DNA from: Nostoc sp. LPT
GTDB lineage: Bacteria > Cyanobacteriota > Cyanobacteriia > Cyanobacteriales > Nostocaceae
Direction: 5' to 3'
Assembly: GCF_017115165.1 (NCBI RefSeq)
Contig: NZ_JABXKF010000177.1
Location: 1 to 64,000 of the forward strand
Length of the DNA: 64,000 nt
In this document: piece after piece, positions 34,286 to 44,000 of the stretch
How positions within the stretch are numbered: the first letter of the stretch is position 1
How the letters are laid out: the number at the start of each line of letters is the position of its first letter
Notes under the pieces: model-generated
What the model was told of the DNA's origin: nothing
The model's input: only the letters and a program-made list of their open reading frames with translations
Database searches by the model: none
Position numbers and translations under genes: made by a program

Positions 34286-34365
34286 TAACAATCTTTAAGA
34301 AAATTACGCAGAAATCAGCTTCAATGAGACAATCTGACCTAATCTTCTCAACCTAAAGAATAGAC

Positions 34366-34641
34366 ATGAATGATCGCACAAAGGCTCTTCAGGCTCTCGC
34401 TGCTGAACGTTGGCGGATATCCCTGATTCTCAGTGGAGCCATGATGTTTATTTACTTTGGCTTTATCCTATTAATCGCGTTCAATAAGCCGCTGCTGGGG
34501 TCATTAGTAGTTCCTGGCCTCAGCCTGGGAATTTTACTGGGGGCGCTGGTAATTGTCTCAGCATGGGTATTAATTTTTATCTATGTGCGTTGGGCAAATA
34601 GTAGTTATGACGACCAAATCGCAAGACTGACACGCAAATGA
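34366..34641 (+). CDS. DUF485 membrane protein (YjcH-like)
   Basis: The protein has 91 residues with two hydrophobic helices (about 18-40 and 48-73), a cytoplasmic N-terminus rich in charged residues, and the DUF485 motif W-x-R-x-S-x-x-L (ERWRISLILS) before helix 1. In many bacteria this small protein is encoded just before the acetate permease ActP, as here (154 bp downstream, same direction). Its biochemical role is not established; it may assist the symporter. It is about 10 residues shorter than most relatives. Confidence 0.9.
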   Translation: MNDRTKALQALAAERWRISLILSGAMMFIYFGFILLIAFNKPLLGSLVVPGLSLGILLGALVIVSAWVLIFIYVRWANSSYDDQIARLTRK

Positions 34642-34664
34642 AAATTGGGAATGGGGGATGAGGG

Positions 34665-34750
34665 AGCAGGGGGAGATAAGGGAGTGAGGGAGAAGAATTA
34701 ATAATCAATGCCCAATGCCTAATGCCCAATGCCCAATGCCCAATAGCTAT
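34665..34750. repeat. G-rich run and (AATGCCC)n heptanucleotide repeats
   Basis: GGGGGATGAGGGAGCAGGGGG and GGGAGTGAGGGAGAAG are followed by six or so AATGCCC/AATGCCT units (34706-34745). They lie between the DUF485 and symporter genes. Shorter AATGCCC runs occur at 50243-50268, 53576-53590 and 53700-53713. Confidence 0.9.
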
Positions 34751-34794
34751 TAGCAATTTCTAGTCCCAAATCCAAAATACTAAACCAAAAAAGC

Positions 34795-36363
34795 ATGAAT
34801 AGTGTGTGGTTCGATCTGCCACTAGCGGCGGATATTACCAGTCTTGGTAAGTTTAACCCGTTGGCGATCGCTTTCTTTTTTCTGTTTGTTGTAAGTTCTT
34901 TAGGTATTACCTATTGGGCGGCGAAGCTCACCAAAAATACGGCCCAATTCTATACAGCTGGCGGTAATATCAGCGGTTTCCAAAATGGGCTGGCCTTAGC
35001 AGGAGACTTTATGAGTGCAGCTAGCTTTTTAGGTATCGCTGGGCTGGTGGCACTCAACGGCTTTGACGGCTTAATTTATTCTATCGGCTTCCTGGTGGGC
35101 TGGCCGATTGTTATGTTTCTAATTGCTGAACCATTACGTAACTTAGGTAAATACACCTTTGCCGATGTAGTCGCTTATCGCTTGCAGCAAAAACCTGTAC
35201 GTATCGCCTCTGCAATTGGAACGCTGGTAGTAATTAGCTTTTACTTAATTGCCCAGATGGTAGGTGCTGGGGAGCTAATCAAACTACTGTTTGGCTTTGA
35301 TTATGAATTAGCTGTGGTCATTGTCGGTTGTGTAATGATGGCTTATGTGATTTTTGGCGGGATGATTGCCACTACTTGGGTACAAATTATCAAAGCAGTT
35401 TTGTTGCTCGGCGGAACTGTCTTACTAGCTATCTTGGTACTGGCACGATTTGGCTTTAACCCGATCGCTCTTTTCGCCGCTGCATCCCAAAAGTATACAG
35501 GTGTATTAGCTCCAGGCAAACTGGTTTCTGACCCCTTTGATGCGATCTCTTTAGGAATGTCGTTGATGTTCGGCACTGCTGGATTACCCCACATCCTAAT
35601 GCGTTTCTATACAGTACCCGACGCTAAAGCAGCGCGGCTCTCTGTTACTTACGCCACAGCTATTATTGGCGTTTTTTATCTCCTTACCTTCATTTTGGGC
35701 TTTGGAGCAATGGTGCTAGTAGGTCAAGATGCCATCAAGCAAATTGGTACTGGTGGTAACATGGCTGCGCCGATGTTGGCAGAATTTCTCGGTGGTGATG
35801 CTTTGTTAGGTTTTATCGCCGCTGTTTCTTTTGCAACGATTTTGGCAGTTGTCGCTGGGTTGACACTCTCAGGGGCAGCTGCATTGTCCCACGATTTATG
35901 GGTGAATGTGGTGCGTTCAGGTCATGCTGACGAGTCAGAACAACTGAAGGTGGCTCGCGGTGCAACAATGCTTTTGGGGTTAGTAGCAATATTCCTGGGC
36001 ATCTTGTTTAAAGGGCAAAACGTAGCTTATATGGTAGGTTTAGCATTTGCGATCGCTGCGAGTGCAAACTTCCCAGCGTTACTCTTATCCATGCTTTGGC
36101 GACGCTTCACTACTAATGGTGCAGTTGCGAGTATGTTAGTAGGTACTGTCTCCTCTTTAATGCTGATTTATTTTTCACCTACTATTCAAGTAACGATTCT
36201 CAAGCACGCTTCTGCACCCTTTCCTCTAAAAAATCCTGGATTAATCAGTATCCCACTGGCGTTTATTGTGGCGATTGTCGTTTCACTATTGAGTACTGAA
36301 CAGCAGGCACTAGAAAAATTTGCGGAAGTTGAGGATCGCATTCACATTGGTTCTGGGATGTGA
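34795..36363 (+). CDS. actP: cation/acetate symporter ActP-like (solute:sodium symporter family)
   Basis: This 522-residue transporter has about 13 transmembrane helices. Family traits include the Na+-binding first helices ([40 protein letters not shown]), the SSS signature region [20 protein letters not shown] and the ActP-like [20 protein letters not shown]. It takes up acetate or related short monocarboxylates with sodium or protons. The preceding DUF485 gene supports the ActP assignment within the larger SSS family. The substrate is inferred from this pairing. The ATG follows AT-rich sequence without a strong ribosome site. Confidence 0.92.
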   Translation: MNSVWFDLPLAADITSLGKFNPLAIAFFFLFVVSSLGITYWAAKLTKNTAQFYTAGGNISGFQNGLALAGDFMSAASFLGIAGLVALNGFDGLIYSIGFLVGWPIVMFLIAEPLRNLGKYTFADVVAYRLQQKPVRIASAIGTLVVISFYLIAQMVGAGELIKLLFGFDYELAVVIVGCVMMAYVIFGGMIATTWVQIIKAVLLLGGTVLLAILVLARFGFNPIALFAAASQKYTGVLAPGKLVSDPFDAISLGMSLMFGTAGLPHILMRFYTVPDAKAARLSVTYATAIIGVFYLLTFILGFGAMVLVGQDAIKQIGTGGNMAAPMLAEFLGGDALLGFIAAVSFATILAVVAGLTLSGAAALSHDLWVNVVRSGHADESEQLKVARGATMLLGLVAIFLGILFKGQNVAYMVGLAFAIAASANFPALLLSMLWRRFTTNGAVASMLVGTVSSLMLIYFSPTIQVTILKHASAPFPLKNPGLISIPLAFIVAIVVSLLSTEQQALEKFAEVEDRIHIGSGM

Positions 36364-36394
36364 TTTTGTCATTTGTCATTGGGCATTGAGAAGA

Positions 36395-36471
36395 GACAAG
36401 GTAGATAAGGGAGAGATTTATTCAATAATTCCCCCTCATCTCCCCCTGCTCCCCTGCTCCCTGCCCCTCTG
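36395..36471. repeat. G/C-rich dispersed repeat
   Basis: GAGACAAGGTAGATAAGGGAG, then ATTTATTCAATAATTCCCCC and CTCCCCCTGCTCCCCTGCTC. This is the free intergenic counterpart of the sequence captured inside lysC (16917-17055). Confidence 0.85.
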
Positions 36472-37314
36472 CTACTGTCCAAGTTCTTTGATGTTATCCA
36501 TCACTTGTTGGTATAAGTTGTTGTTACCTTGACTTTGAAAAATGCTTGCTGCTTGTTGTAAGTCCTTGAGCGCTCCCTGTTTGTCTCCATTAGTGGCGCG
36601 GGCATTTCCCCGATTATTGTAGGCAGGGGCAAAGTTAGGATTGAGGCGAATGGCTTGATTGTAATCTGCGATCGCACCTTGGGGATCTCCATTGGCAGCA
36701 CGGGCATTGCCTCGGTTATTATAAGCGATCGCATATTTGGGGTTAAGCAGAATCGCTTGATCGAGATCGTCTATTGCCCCTTTTTTGTCTCCATTGGTGG
36801 TGCGGGCATTTCCTCGGTTATTGTAGGCTTCGGCATAGTTGGGATTTAGGCGAATCGCTTCACTGTAATCTTTAACTGCTTCTCTGTTGTTTCCCAGTGA
36901 GGCGCGGGCATTCCCCAGGTTATTGTAGGCTTCGGCGTCGTTAGGATTGATGCGGAGGGCTTGATTGTAATCTGCGAGCGCTTTTTCCTTGTCTCCCAAA
37001 TCAAAGTAGGCTAATCCCCGCGCGTTGTAGGCAGCGCCATACTGAGAATTTTGACTAATTGCCTTACTGTATGAAGCGATCGCAGCTTGCAAGTCGCCGT
37101 TTAAATGCTGATTCTTTCCCTGAAGATAAAATTCCCCACCAATGGAAGTTGTAGCTGAACTACGGCTAGGTTGACTAACTCCTATTTCTGTCACCAATAC
37201 ATTGTCATTCTTACTACAAGAAACACTGCTAGTTGCTGTCAATGTAGTAAAAATAGCTATGGTAAATAAAGTATTTACCCTTGTTCGCTTTTGCCCAAAT
37301 AAACGCCGTCTCAT
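36472..37314 (-). CDS. exported TPR-repeat protein
   Basis: The 280-residue protein starts with a basic N-region and a hydrophobic stretch (about 13-30) ending near SVSCSK, a possible but poor lipobox. Residues 60-265 hold about six 34-residue TPR units with near-identical cores (AYNNRGNAR, GDKKGAIDDLDQAILLNPKY, GDPQGAIADYNQAIRLNPNF). The similarity among repeats implies recent internal duplication. It probably scaffolds protein complexes in the periplasm. The TPR pattern is shared with the kinase-TPR protein at 14170, but the two are not otherwise linked. Confidence 0.9.
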   Translation of the reverse strand: MRRRLFGQKRTRVNTLFTIAIFTTLTATSSVSCSKNDNVLVTEIGVSQPSRSSATTSIGGEFYLQGKNQHLNGDLQAAIASYSKAISQNSQYGAAYNARGLAYFDLGDKEKALADYNQALRINPNDAEAYNNLGNARASLGNNREAVKDYSEAIRLNPNYAEAYNNRGNARTTNGDKKGAIDDLDQAILLNPKYAIAYNNRGNARAANGDPQGAIADYNQAIRLNPNFAPAYNNRGNARATNGDKQGALKDLQQAASIFQSQGNNNLYQQVMDNIKELGQ

Positions 37315-37547
37315 AAGTTAATATAAACTGCCATAACACCTGAACCTAATTAGTACCAAAATCTAGATTTTAATTTTTGAACTCAATAACTATTCTAACT
37401 TTTGATAGACCTTTAAAATTAATTGGCAAATTTCCCTAATATTTTATAGATTTATCAGAGGAGGTAAGAGAAAATAATTATTAAATTTCAAAATTTATTC
37501 TTCACAATAACTCTATAAATTGTGATATTTGTAGCCTGATGAACAAT

Positions 37548-38468
37548 TTAATCATCCTCAGCTTCACTCTCTTGAGTTTTAGGAATTAGCCGCCAAGAAG
37601 TATTTTTGTCAATATCTACAGATAGTTGTTCTAGATTTTGTCCTAAATCTTTTTGGAGTTTCTGAGTGAGTGTGATTGGAAAATCTAAATTAATACCTTG
37701 AGTTTGTGCTAGTCTAGCTAACTCTGTGAATGCAGCTTTGACTGTTGTACGCTCATAACTAGTTAGCTTATAATTAGAAGTTTCAGATATATTCTGAGCT
37801 TGCATGGCTTTTTTTATACGTTCTTGCAAATGCTCAAATTCTGAATTCAACAACTTCCATTCCTGCTCAACTTGCGAGTATCTAGTACTTAGTGATATTA
37901 AGTCTTCCGTTGCAGGTTCGGGGCTGGCTTGGGCTTGTAAGTCTAACAAGTTTAGGTGAATTTGAGCAAGATAAATACAGTCTAGGTAAGCATACTCTAT
38001 CTGTTCTTCAGTTAGAGGGCGTTTTCCCCAGTCACTTTTTTGTTCTTGTTTATCGATATTGTTAAAGCTACAAAGTGCTGTAGCTATTGTCTTGAGTTGG
38101 TAGTTGGGTAATGGCAAAAGATAGTAGGGAATTTTTTTGGCCATCTCCAAAGTGCAAGTAATATTTTTGGCTTTCTTGCTACCGAGAAATTTTAGATCGT
38201 AACTCGCGTTGTGAAAAACTTTTTCAATGGCAGAATTTATCATAATTTTTTCAATAAATTCAGCTATAATATTAGGTTGATCTAATACATCTAAAAGATA
38301 GACGCGATCGCCACTCATATCTTGAGGATTATCTAATACCTGAATCACCGATAATCGGGGATTACGACTTTTATAGTCAGCGACTTCTGTATCTATCCAC
38401 AGTGTTTTAGCGTTTGTATATTCAGCGACAATAGCACGAATTTCGCTAGCCGAAGTAAGGTAGGGCAT
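37548..38468 (-). CDS. ribonuclease D-like 3'-5' exonuclease
   Basis: This is a 306-residue DEDD-superfamily exonuclease. Exo I is TLWIDTEVADYKSRNPRLSV (about 18-37; Asp-X-Glu), Exo II is VFHNASYDLKFL (about 100-111) and Exo III is IEYAYLDCIYLAQIH with the Tyr-X3-Asp of the DEDDy type. RNase D trims tRNA and other structured RNA 3' ends; the usual HRDC domains are not evident in the C-terminal 130 residues, which are instead helical and charged. It may act on RNA or DNA. It stands alone. Confidence 0.88.
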   Translation of the reverse strand: MPYLTSASEIRAIVAEYTNAKTLWIDTEVADYKSRNPRLSVIQVLDNPQDMSGDRVYLLDVLDQPNIIAEFIEKIMINSAIEKVFHNASYDLKFLGSKKAKNITCTLEMAKKIPYYLLPLPNYQLKTIATALCSFNNIDKQEQKSDWGKRPLTEEQIEYAYLDCIYLAQIHLNLLDLQAQASPEPATEDLISLSTRYSQVEQEWKLLNSEFEHLQERIKKAMQAQNISETSNYKLTSYERTTVKAAFTELARLAQTQGINLDFPITLTQKLQKDLGQNLEQLSVDIDKNTSWRLIPKTQESEAEDD

Positions 38469-38932
38469 TGGCTAATATTTCCTGATATTTAAGGCATTGT
38501 TAAGTAAGCCATAGTTTTATAAAGTAACATTTTGTTGGTAAGTTTGCTGGCACAGGATTGCAAAAAGACTGAAGTTTGGAATTCGTTATAGATATCGCCA
38601 AATTGACTCAAATCTGATAACATCGAGTCACCACTGTGGGGTAGCATCGTCTACCATCGAAAGAGCTACTCAGCATCTACGTTAAATTCATAGAGAGCCA
38701 CAGATGTGCAAAGCCATCCTGCTTGGCAGCCATCAGGAAAATTGAATTGGCATTTCTCAAAACTGGGCGCAAAATCTTAGCTTCAAGAAATCGTCCAGAT
38801 TTGAATTTTCAGTAACCTGAGCTATTGCTTAAGCACTTTTGTTACTCCACTTTTAATTGTTTTTTTAATTTGCTCCTCACCATGACATACACCTCAATTA
38901 ACCGCTTCAAGTACTCAATTCGGAGATAGATA
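38469..38932. other. 464-bp intergenic region
   Basis: Divergent promoter region between the RNase D-like gene and the BON lipoprotein gene. I see no gene, repeat array or clear hairpin in it. Confidence 0.5.
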
Positions 38933-39391
38933 ATGAAAAAGCTAATTTTATTAGTAGTTAGTGGCATTTTGGTAGTTGGTACTTTTGGCTGTCAAGAGGC
39001 TCCTAAAACAGGTTCGGAAACTCCTAGCACAACTAATGAAGCCGCTCAGGCACCAGCAAAACCAGCTTCGCAAACAAATCAAACTGCCAAAGTTTCAGAA
39101 ACACAAACTACTCCTTCAGCAGCTACTACAGGTACTAAAGTTAAAACCGATTCTGAAAAAACGGCAGCAACAAAAGCTAAAAGTGACTTAAAAACTGAAG
39201 TTAGCGCAAAGTTGAACAAAGGTTTACCAGGCAATAAGTTACAAGTTGAAAACAAACAGGGTGAGATTATCCTCAAAGGCACAGCCGCTTCTGTTGAAGA
39301 ACTTAAGAAAGCTGAAACCTTGGCTAAAGAAGTCCAAGGTGTGAAAACAGTGAAGGTAGAAGCAAAAGTTGATACTGTAATAAAGCCATAA
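38933..39391 (+). CDS. BON-domain lipoprotein
   Basis: The protein has 152 residues. A lipoprotein signal (hydrophobic 4-18, GTFGC with Cys20) is followed by a low-complexity Thr/Ala/Gln/Lys linker (about 21-85), probably disordered. A single BON domain then runs from about residue 86: LKTEVSAKLNKGLPGNKLQV, GEIILKGTAASVEELKKAE and VQGVKTVKVEAKV. BON domains bind phospholipid or other ligands and are typical of envelope stress proteins such as OsmY. A strong terminator follows at 39437. Confidence 0.92.
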   Translation: MKKLILLVVSGILVVGTFGCQEAPKTGSETPSTTNEAAQAPAKPASQTNQTAKVSETQTTPSAATTGTKVKTDSEKTAATKAKSDLKTEVSAKLNKGLPGNKLQVENKQGEIILKGTAASVEELKKAETLAKEVQGVKTVKVEAKVDTVIKP

Positions 39392-39436
39392 AAGAATAAC
39401 TGAAGCTTTCAGTTAGCATCGGTATGAAAGCCAAAT

Positions 39437-39468
39437 AGAGACTTACATCGTGTAAGTCTCTGTTTTTT
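39437..39468 (+). terminator. strong intrinsic terminator of the BON lipoprotein gene
   Basis: A perfect 11-bp stem (AGAGACTTACA with TGTAAGTCTCT) on a TCG loop is followed by G and six T residues. Confidence 0.92.
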
Positions 39469-39603
39469 ACTTACTTAAATAAAAGTAAGGAATATAGAGG
39501 TTATCAGTTGGGTGCAATATATAGCGGTTTTCAGTTGAATAAGGTACAAAAACCTCACCCTCAACCCTCTAAGAGAATGTTTGAAATTCTATATTTTCAT
39601 CTT

Positions 39604-40425
39604 TCAACTTCCATTATTTGAACCTCGATAAATTCGCTCCATCTGCTCTGGAGAAAGGCGTCTCATTGGAAACCACTCAAATGGAGAAATAGACTGTTTC
39701 TCATAAGGTTGAACATCATCCTGCTGGTTTAGAGGAGAACGTAATGCTACATTGGTATTTGGAGCTTGACCCCTGAACGACTCATCTATTTCTAATTCTG
39801 AAAGCTGAGTTTGAGGCAAAACATAAGCGTGCTTCTGGGGATCGTATGCGAAAACTTCTCCTGTTTCAATGTGATAAATCCAAGCATAAATGCTGAGTTC
39901 TCCCTGATAAAGCTTAGAGTGAATCACTGGATACGTCCGTAAATTCTCAATTTGAGTAAGAACATTTTCGGCAATCATAATCTCTAGCAATTCTTCTTCG
40001 TCGTAGTGACTGTAGTGGTCTATAACTAGCCTTCGAGTTGCCTCTGCATATTTAAGCCAATCATGTACAAGCGGCATTTCATCGCTGAGATTGTGTAACT
40101 TCATTAATCCTTTCATTGCACCGCAATGAGAGTGACCACAAATAATAATTTGGCGAATATCTAAAGCTTGAACAGCATATTCAATTGTCGCACCTTCACC
40201 GCCATTACTTGCCCCATAAGGTGGGATGATGTTACCTGCATTACGAATCACAAATAATTCACCAACTTGGGCTTGTGTAATTAGATTTGGATCGAGACGC
40301 GAATCAGAACAGGTAATAAATAAGACCCTGGGCTTTTGACCCAGTGAAAGTTGTTCAAATAATTGTTGATGTGTCGAAAAATAGCTAGATTTAAATTCGC
40401 GCAGACCTTTAATTAATCTCTTCAT
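39604..40425 (-). CDS. ccaA: beta-carbonic anhydrase CcaA
   Basis: The 273 residues match cyanobacterial CcaA/IcfA, the carboxysomal beta-carbonic anhydrase that turns bicarbonate into CO2 for Rubisco. Zinc ligands are visible: CSDSRLDP (about 39-46; Cys, Asp-Arg dyad) and GHSHCGAMKG (about 97-106; His and Cys). The sequence VGELFVIRNAGNIIPPYGAS is characteristic. The C-terminal 75 residues, ending MERIYRGSNNGS, correspond to the CcaA extension that contacts carboxysome proteins. It is monocistronic, away from the ccm genes. Confidence 0.94.
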   Translation of the reverse strand: MKRLIKGLREFKSSYFSTHQQLFEQLSLGQKPRVLFITCSDSRLDPNLITQAQVGELFVIRNAGNIIPPYGASNGGEGATIEYAVQALDIRQIIICGHSHCGAMKGLMKLHNLSDEMPLVHDWLKYAEATRRLVIDHYSHYDEEELLEIMIAENVLTQIENLRTYPVIHSKLYQGELSIYAWIYHIETGEVFAYDPQKHAYVLPQTQLSELEIDESFRGQAPNTNVALRSPLNQQDDVQPYEKQSISPFEWFPMRRLSPEQMERIYRGSNNGS

Positions 40426-41084
40426 TACTAAGTTCTACAAATATTTGGGGGTTAAGAATCAAATCACAGACAGCAGATTGAGGTAGTAAAGAAGACTTTC
40501 TTTCTACGTTTTTCCAATTGTAAAGATTACTATATTATAAATTCATTTGGTGCTTTTAATATCCTCTACCATTTGGTTGAGTTACTTTTTCCTTTGCTGT
40601 CCTCTGTTCCTTAGCAGGTCACATTACGGTGTGAGAATGCCTTGAGCCTATTTCAAACTAGTTATATCCTAAGATAAAAATGCGACGCTTCGTTGTCACG
40701 ATCGACCGAGAACGACAGATACAGAATAGATGATTAAAACTATACCAACTAGTTATGCTTTGCACTTAAACTCTCCTCAGATCGTGTCTGGTTGAATAGT
40801 TGTAATTAGGACTGACGCAAAGACACGCAAACGCAGAGATTTTTGAATTATGAGTAATTTAGTCAGACATGATATTATCTGCTCTGGGAAAATTTTGATG
40901 GTGAGTTTGCGATATCAAAATTTTTGCCGTACACTGAGCGATCGTCTGCGGTAAGCCTTTTGGGTAAAGCTTGCAGGCTCACCGCAACGCGTCTACTATA
41001 ATTTCCAATCCTCCCTCCTACCCTCTTGCGAATTTTTAATTAGTTGATACACTTGTTCTTCATTAGCCCAGGGAACCAGCGCCT
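40426..41084. other. 659-bp intergenic region upstream of smc
   Basis: Divergent region between ccaA and smc. It contains a GACGCAAAGACACGCAAACG repeat (40813-40832), part of which reappears inside smc, and a GC-rich palindromic element at 40945-41000. No gene was seen. Confidence 0.55.
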
Positions 41085-44000
41085 ATGGTGCACATCAAGC
41101 GCGTGGAACTTACGAACTTCAAATCCTTCGGTGGCACTACCTCTGTCCCTTTGTTACCGGGGTGTACTGTCATATCTGGGCCAAATGGTTCGGGTAAGTC
41201 TAATATCTTAGATGCACTGCTCTTTTGCCTGGGACTCTCCAGTTCTAAGGGAATGCGAGCCGATCGCTTGCCGGATTTGGTAAATAATACTCAAACGGGT
41301 AAAGGACGTGCTTCGATTGAGGCTAGCGTCACGGTGACATTTGATTTGTCCGATGAAATCTCACACAAAGACGCAAAGGCAGAAAGGGAGGAAGTAGGGG
41401 AAGTAGGGGGAGTAGGGGAAGCAGGGGAAGCAGGGGAAGTAGGGGAAGCAGGGGAAGAAAATCCAAAATCCAAAATTGTTCGACTGAGCGAAGCCGAAGT
41501 CCAAAATCAAAAATCGGCAGAGTGGAGTGTTACTAGAAGGCTACGAGTCACTCACCAAGGGACTTACACATCGAATTACTATATAAATGGTGTACCTTGC
41601 ACATTGACAGAGTTACATGGAGAACTAAGTAATCTACGGGTTTATCCTGAAGGCTACAATGTGGTACTGCAAGGGGATGTCACCAGCATTATCTCGATGA
41701 ATGGGCGGGAACGGCGGGAAATTATTGATGAATTAGCTGGGGTGGCAGCGTTTGATCGCAAAATTATCCAAGCCAAATCAACTTTAGATGAGGTGAAGGA
41801 AAAGGAAGATAGCTGTCGGATTATTGAAACGGAATTAACTGCACAGCGCGATCGCCTTTCCCAAGATCGGGCGAAAGCTGAGAAATATCAAAAACTCCGC
41901 ACGGAATTTCTCGCTAAACAATCCTGGGAAGCTGTTTTATCATGGCGATCGCTACAAGCACAACAAGAAAAGTTAGTTCACGAAATTCAAACAGGTGATC
42001 GCAATTTTAGCGAACTCACTACCCAACTCACCAACCTAAATTCCCAAATTGTTCAAAAAACTGCTGAACTGGAACAACTCAATGCCCACGTGAAAGCATT
42101 GGGAGAAGAGGAACTTTTGGCGGTACAATCTACCCTTGCCACCCAAGAAGCAGAACGCAAGCAACTCCAGCGTCAGCTAACGGAATTAGAAACAGCTTCC
42201 CAAGAAACTGCTAAACGTCTGACTCAAACTCAACAAGATATTCAAAAACACCGTTATTCTTTAGAAGAAATTGCCGAAACACAGATTGTAGAAGGGCAAT
42301 CTATTGTCTATTGTCAGCAGCAAAGAGATGAAGCACAGCAAGATTTAGAAACTTCTCGCCAAGCCGCAGCTGAAATCGCCTCGGCTTCAGAAGCGTGGGT
42401 GCAGCAACAAACGGCATTCAACCATCAAATTGAAGCTTTACTGCACACTCTAGAACCGCAACGCACCGAACAAGCACAACTCAGGGAACGCAATAATCAG
42501 TTACAGCAGCTTATCCAAGAGCAAACCCAGTTAATTGAACGCGACGAACCGCTATTAGCAGAAAAACAAACTCAGTGTAGTGGAGTTGAAACGGAATTTA
42601 ACACCTCTAGCGAACCCATCCAAAATTTAGCCCAAAATCTCTCAGCTACAGAACAAGAACTGCAAATCCAACAGGAAACCCAAAAACGGTTACTTTCTGA
42701 ACAACGAGAAAAACAACGCCAGTTGGATAAAATAGAGGCGCAAGCGCAAGCACAGCAAGAAGTCCAAGGAACCCAAGCTAGTAAAGTTATCTTACAATCA
42801 GGAATGCCTGGTGTTTGCGGCTTAGTTGTGCAGTTGGGACTGGTGGAACCCCGCCATCAGCTAGCCTTGGAAATGGCTGCTGGTGGACGCTTGGGACATA
42901 TTGTGGTGGAAGATGACAGCATCGCCGCAGCGGGTATTGAACTGCTCAAACAGAAACGTGCAGGGAGGGCGACTTTTTTACCGCTGAATAAAATTCACGC
43001 TCCCAAATTTACCCAAGATGCAACGCTGCGTTTTGCTAGCGGTTTTGTTAACTATGCTGTTAACTTAGTCGATTGCGATCGCCGCTATAAAGATGTATTT
43101 AGCTATGTTTTCGGTAACACGGTAGTATTTGCCAACCTTGAGGCGGCGCGGAAAAATTTAGGACTGTATCGCATCGTCACCTTAGACGGGGAACTTCTGG
43201 AAACTAGCGGTGCAATGACTGGTGGTAGCAATACTCAGCGTTCGGCGTTGCGGTTTGGTACGGGTGAAGCAGCAGAATCTGATGAAGCGATCGCTTTAAA
43301 AACTCGCTTAGTGGACATTGAGCGAGTTTTAGAGCGTTGTACCGAAGCGATCGCAACTTTGTCAGCCAGAACCAAAAAACTCACCCAGGAACTCACCGAA
43401 GCGCGTCAAGCGCGGCGAGAACAGCAGTTGCAATTGGAGCAGTTGCAAAAAGACATTAAGAGTTTAACAACGCAGTTAGAGGGGACGCGATCGCAACTCG
43501 CCCAAAACAGTGAAAAGTTAGCCACTGCTCAATCCCGTCTGGAAATTTTAGAGCGGGAATTACCGGGACAAGAAAATGAGTTGCAACAATTGCGACACGC
43601 CTTAGCTGAATTGGAAGCATCCCAAACCCCCAGTGAATGGCAACAAATCCAGGCAACCATTAAAATCCAAGAGCAACAATTACAACAACGCGAAACAGCG
43701 TTACGAGAAGCTGAACAAAGATTAAAAAATTTAGAAAATCAGCAACAACGTTTGCAAGAAAAAATCCAAGAAGGGGAGGAGCGAATTAACCAATATCATC
43801 ACGAACAAGAGGCGCAACAAAATCAACTAAATACCCTCAGCACTCAGCACTCAGCACTCAGCACTCTCATCACCCAAACCCGCGCCAACCTCAGCCTTAT
43901 GGAGCAAAATTTGGGAGAAGAAAAACAAAAACGCGACGCCACAGAACAAGAAGTGCGATCGCATCTTTTACGCCAACAACAATTGGAATGGGAAATCCAA

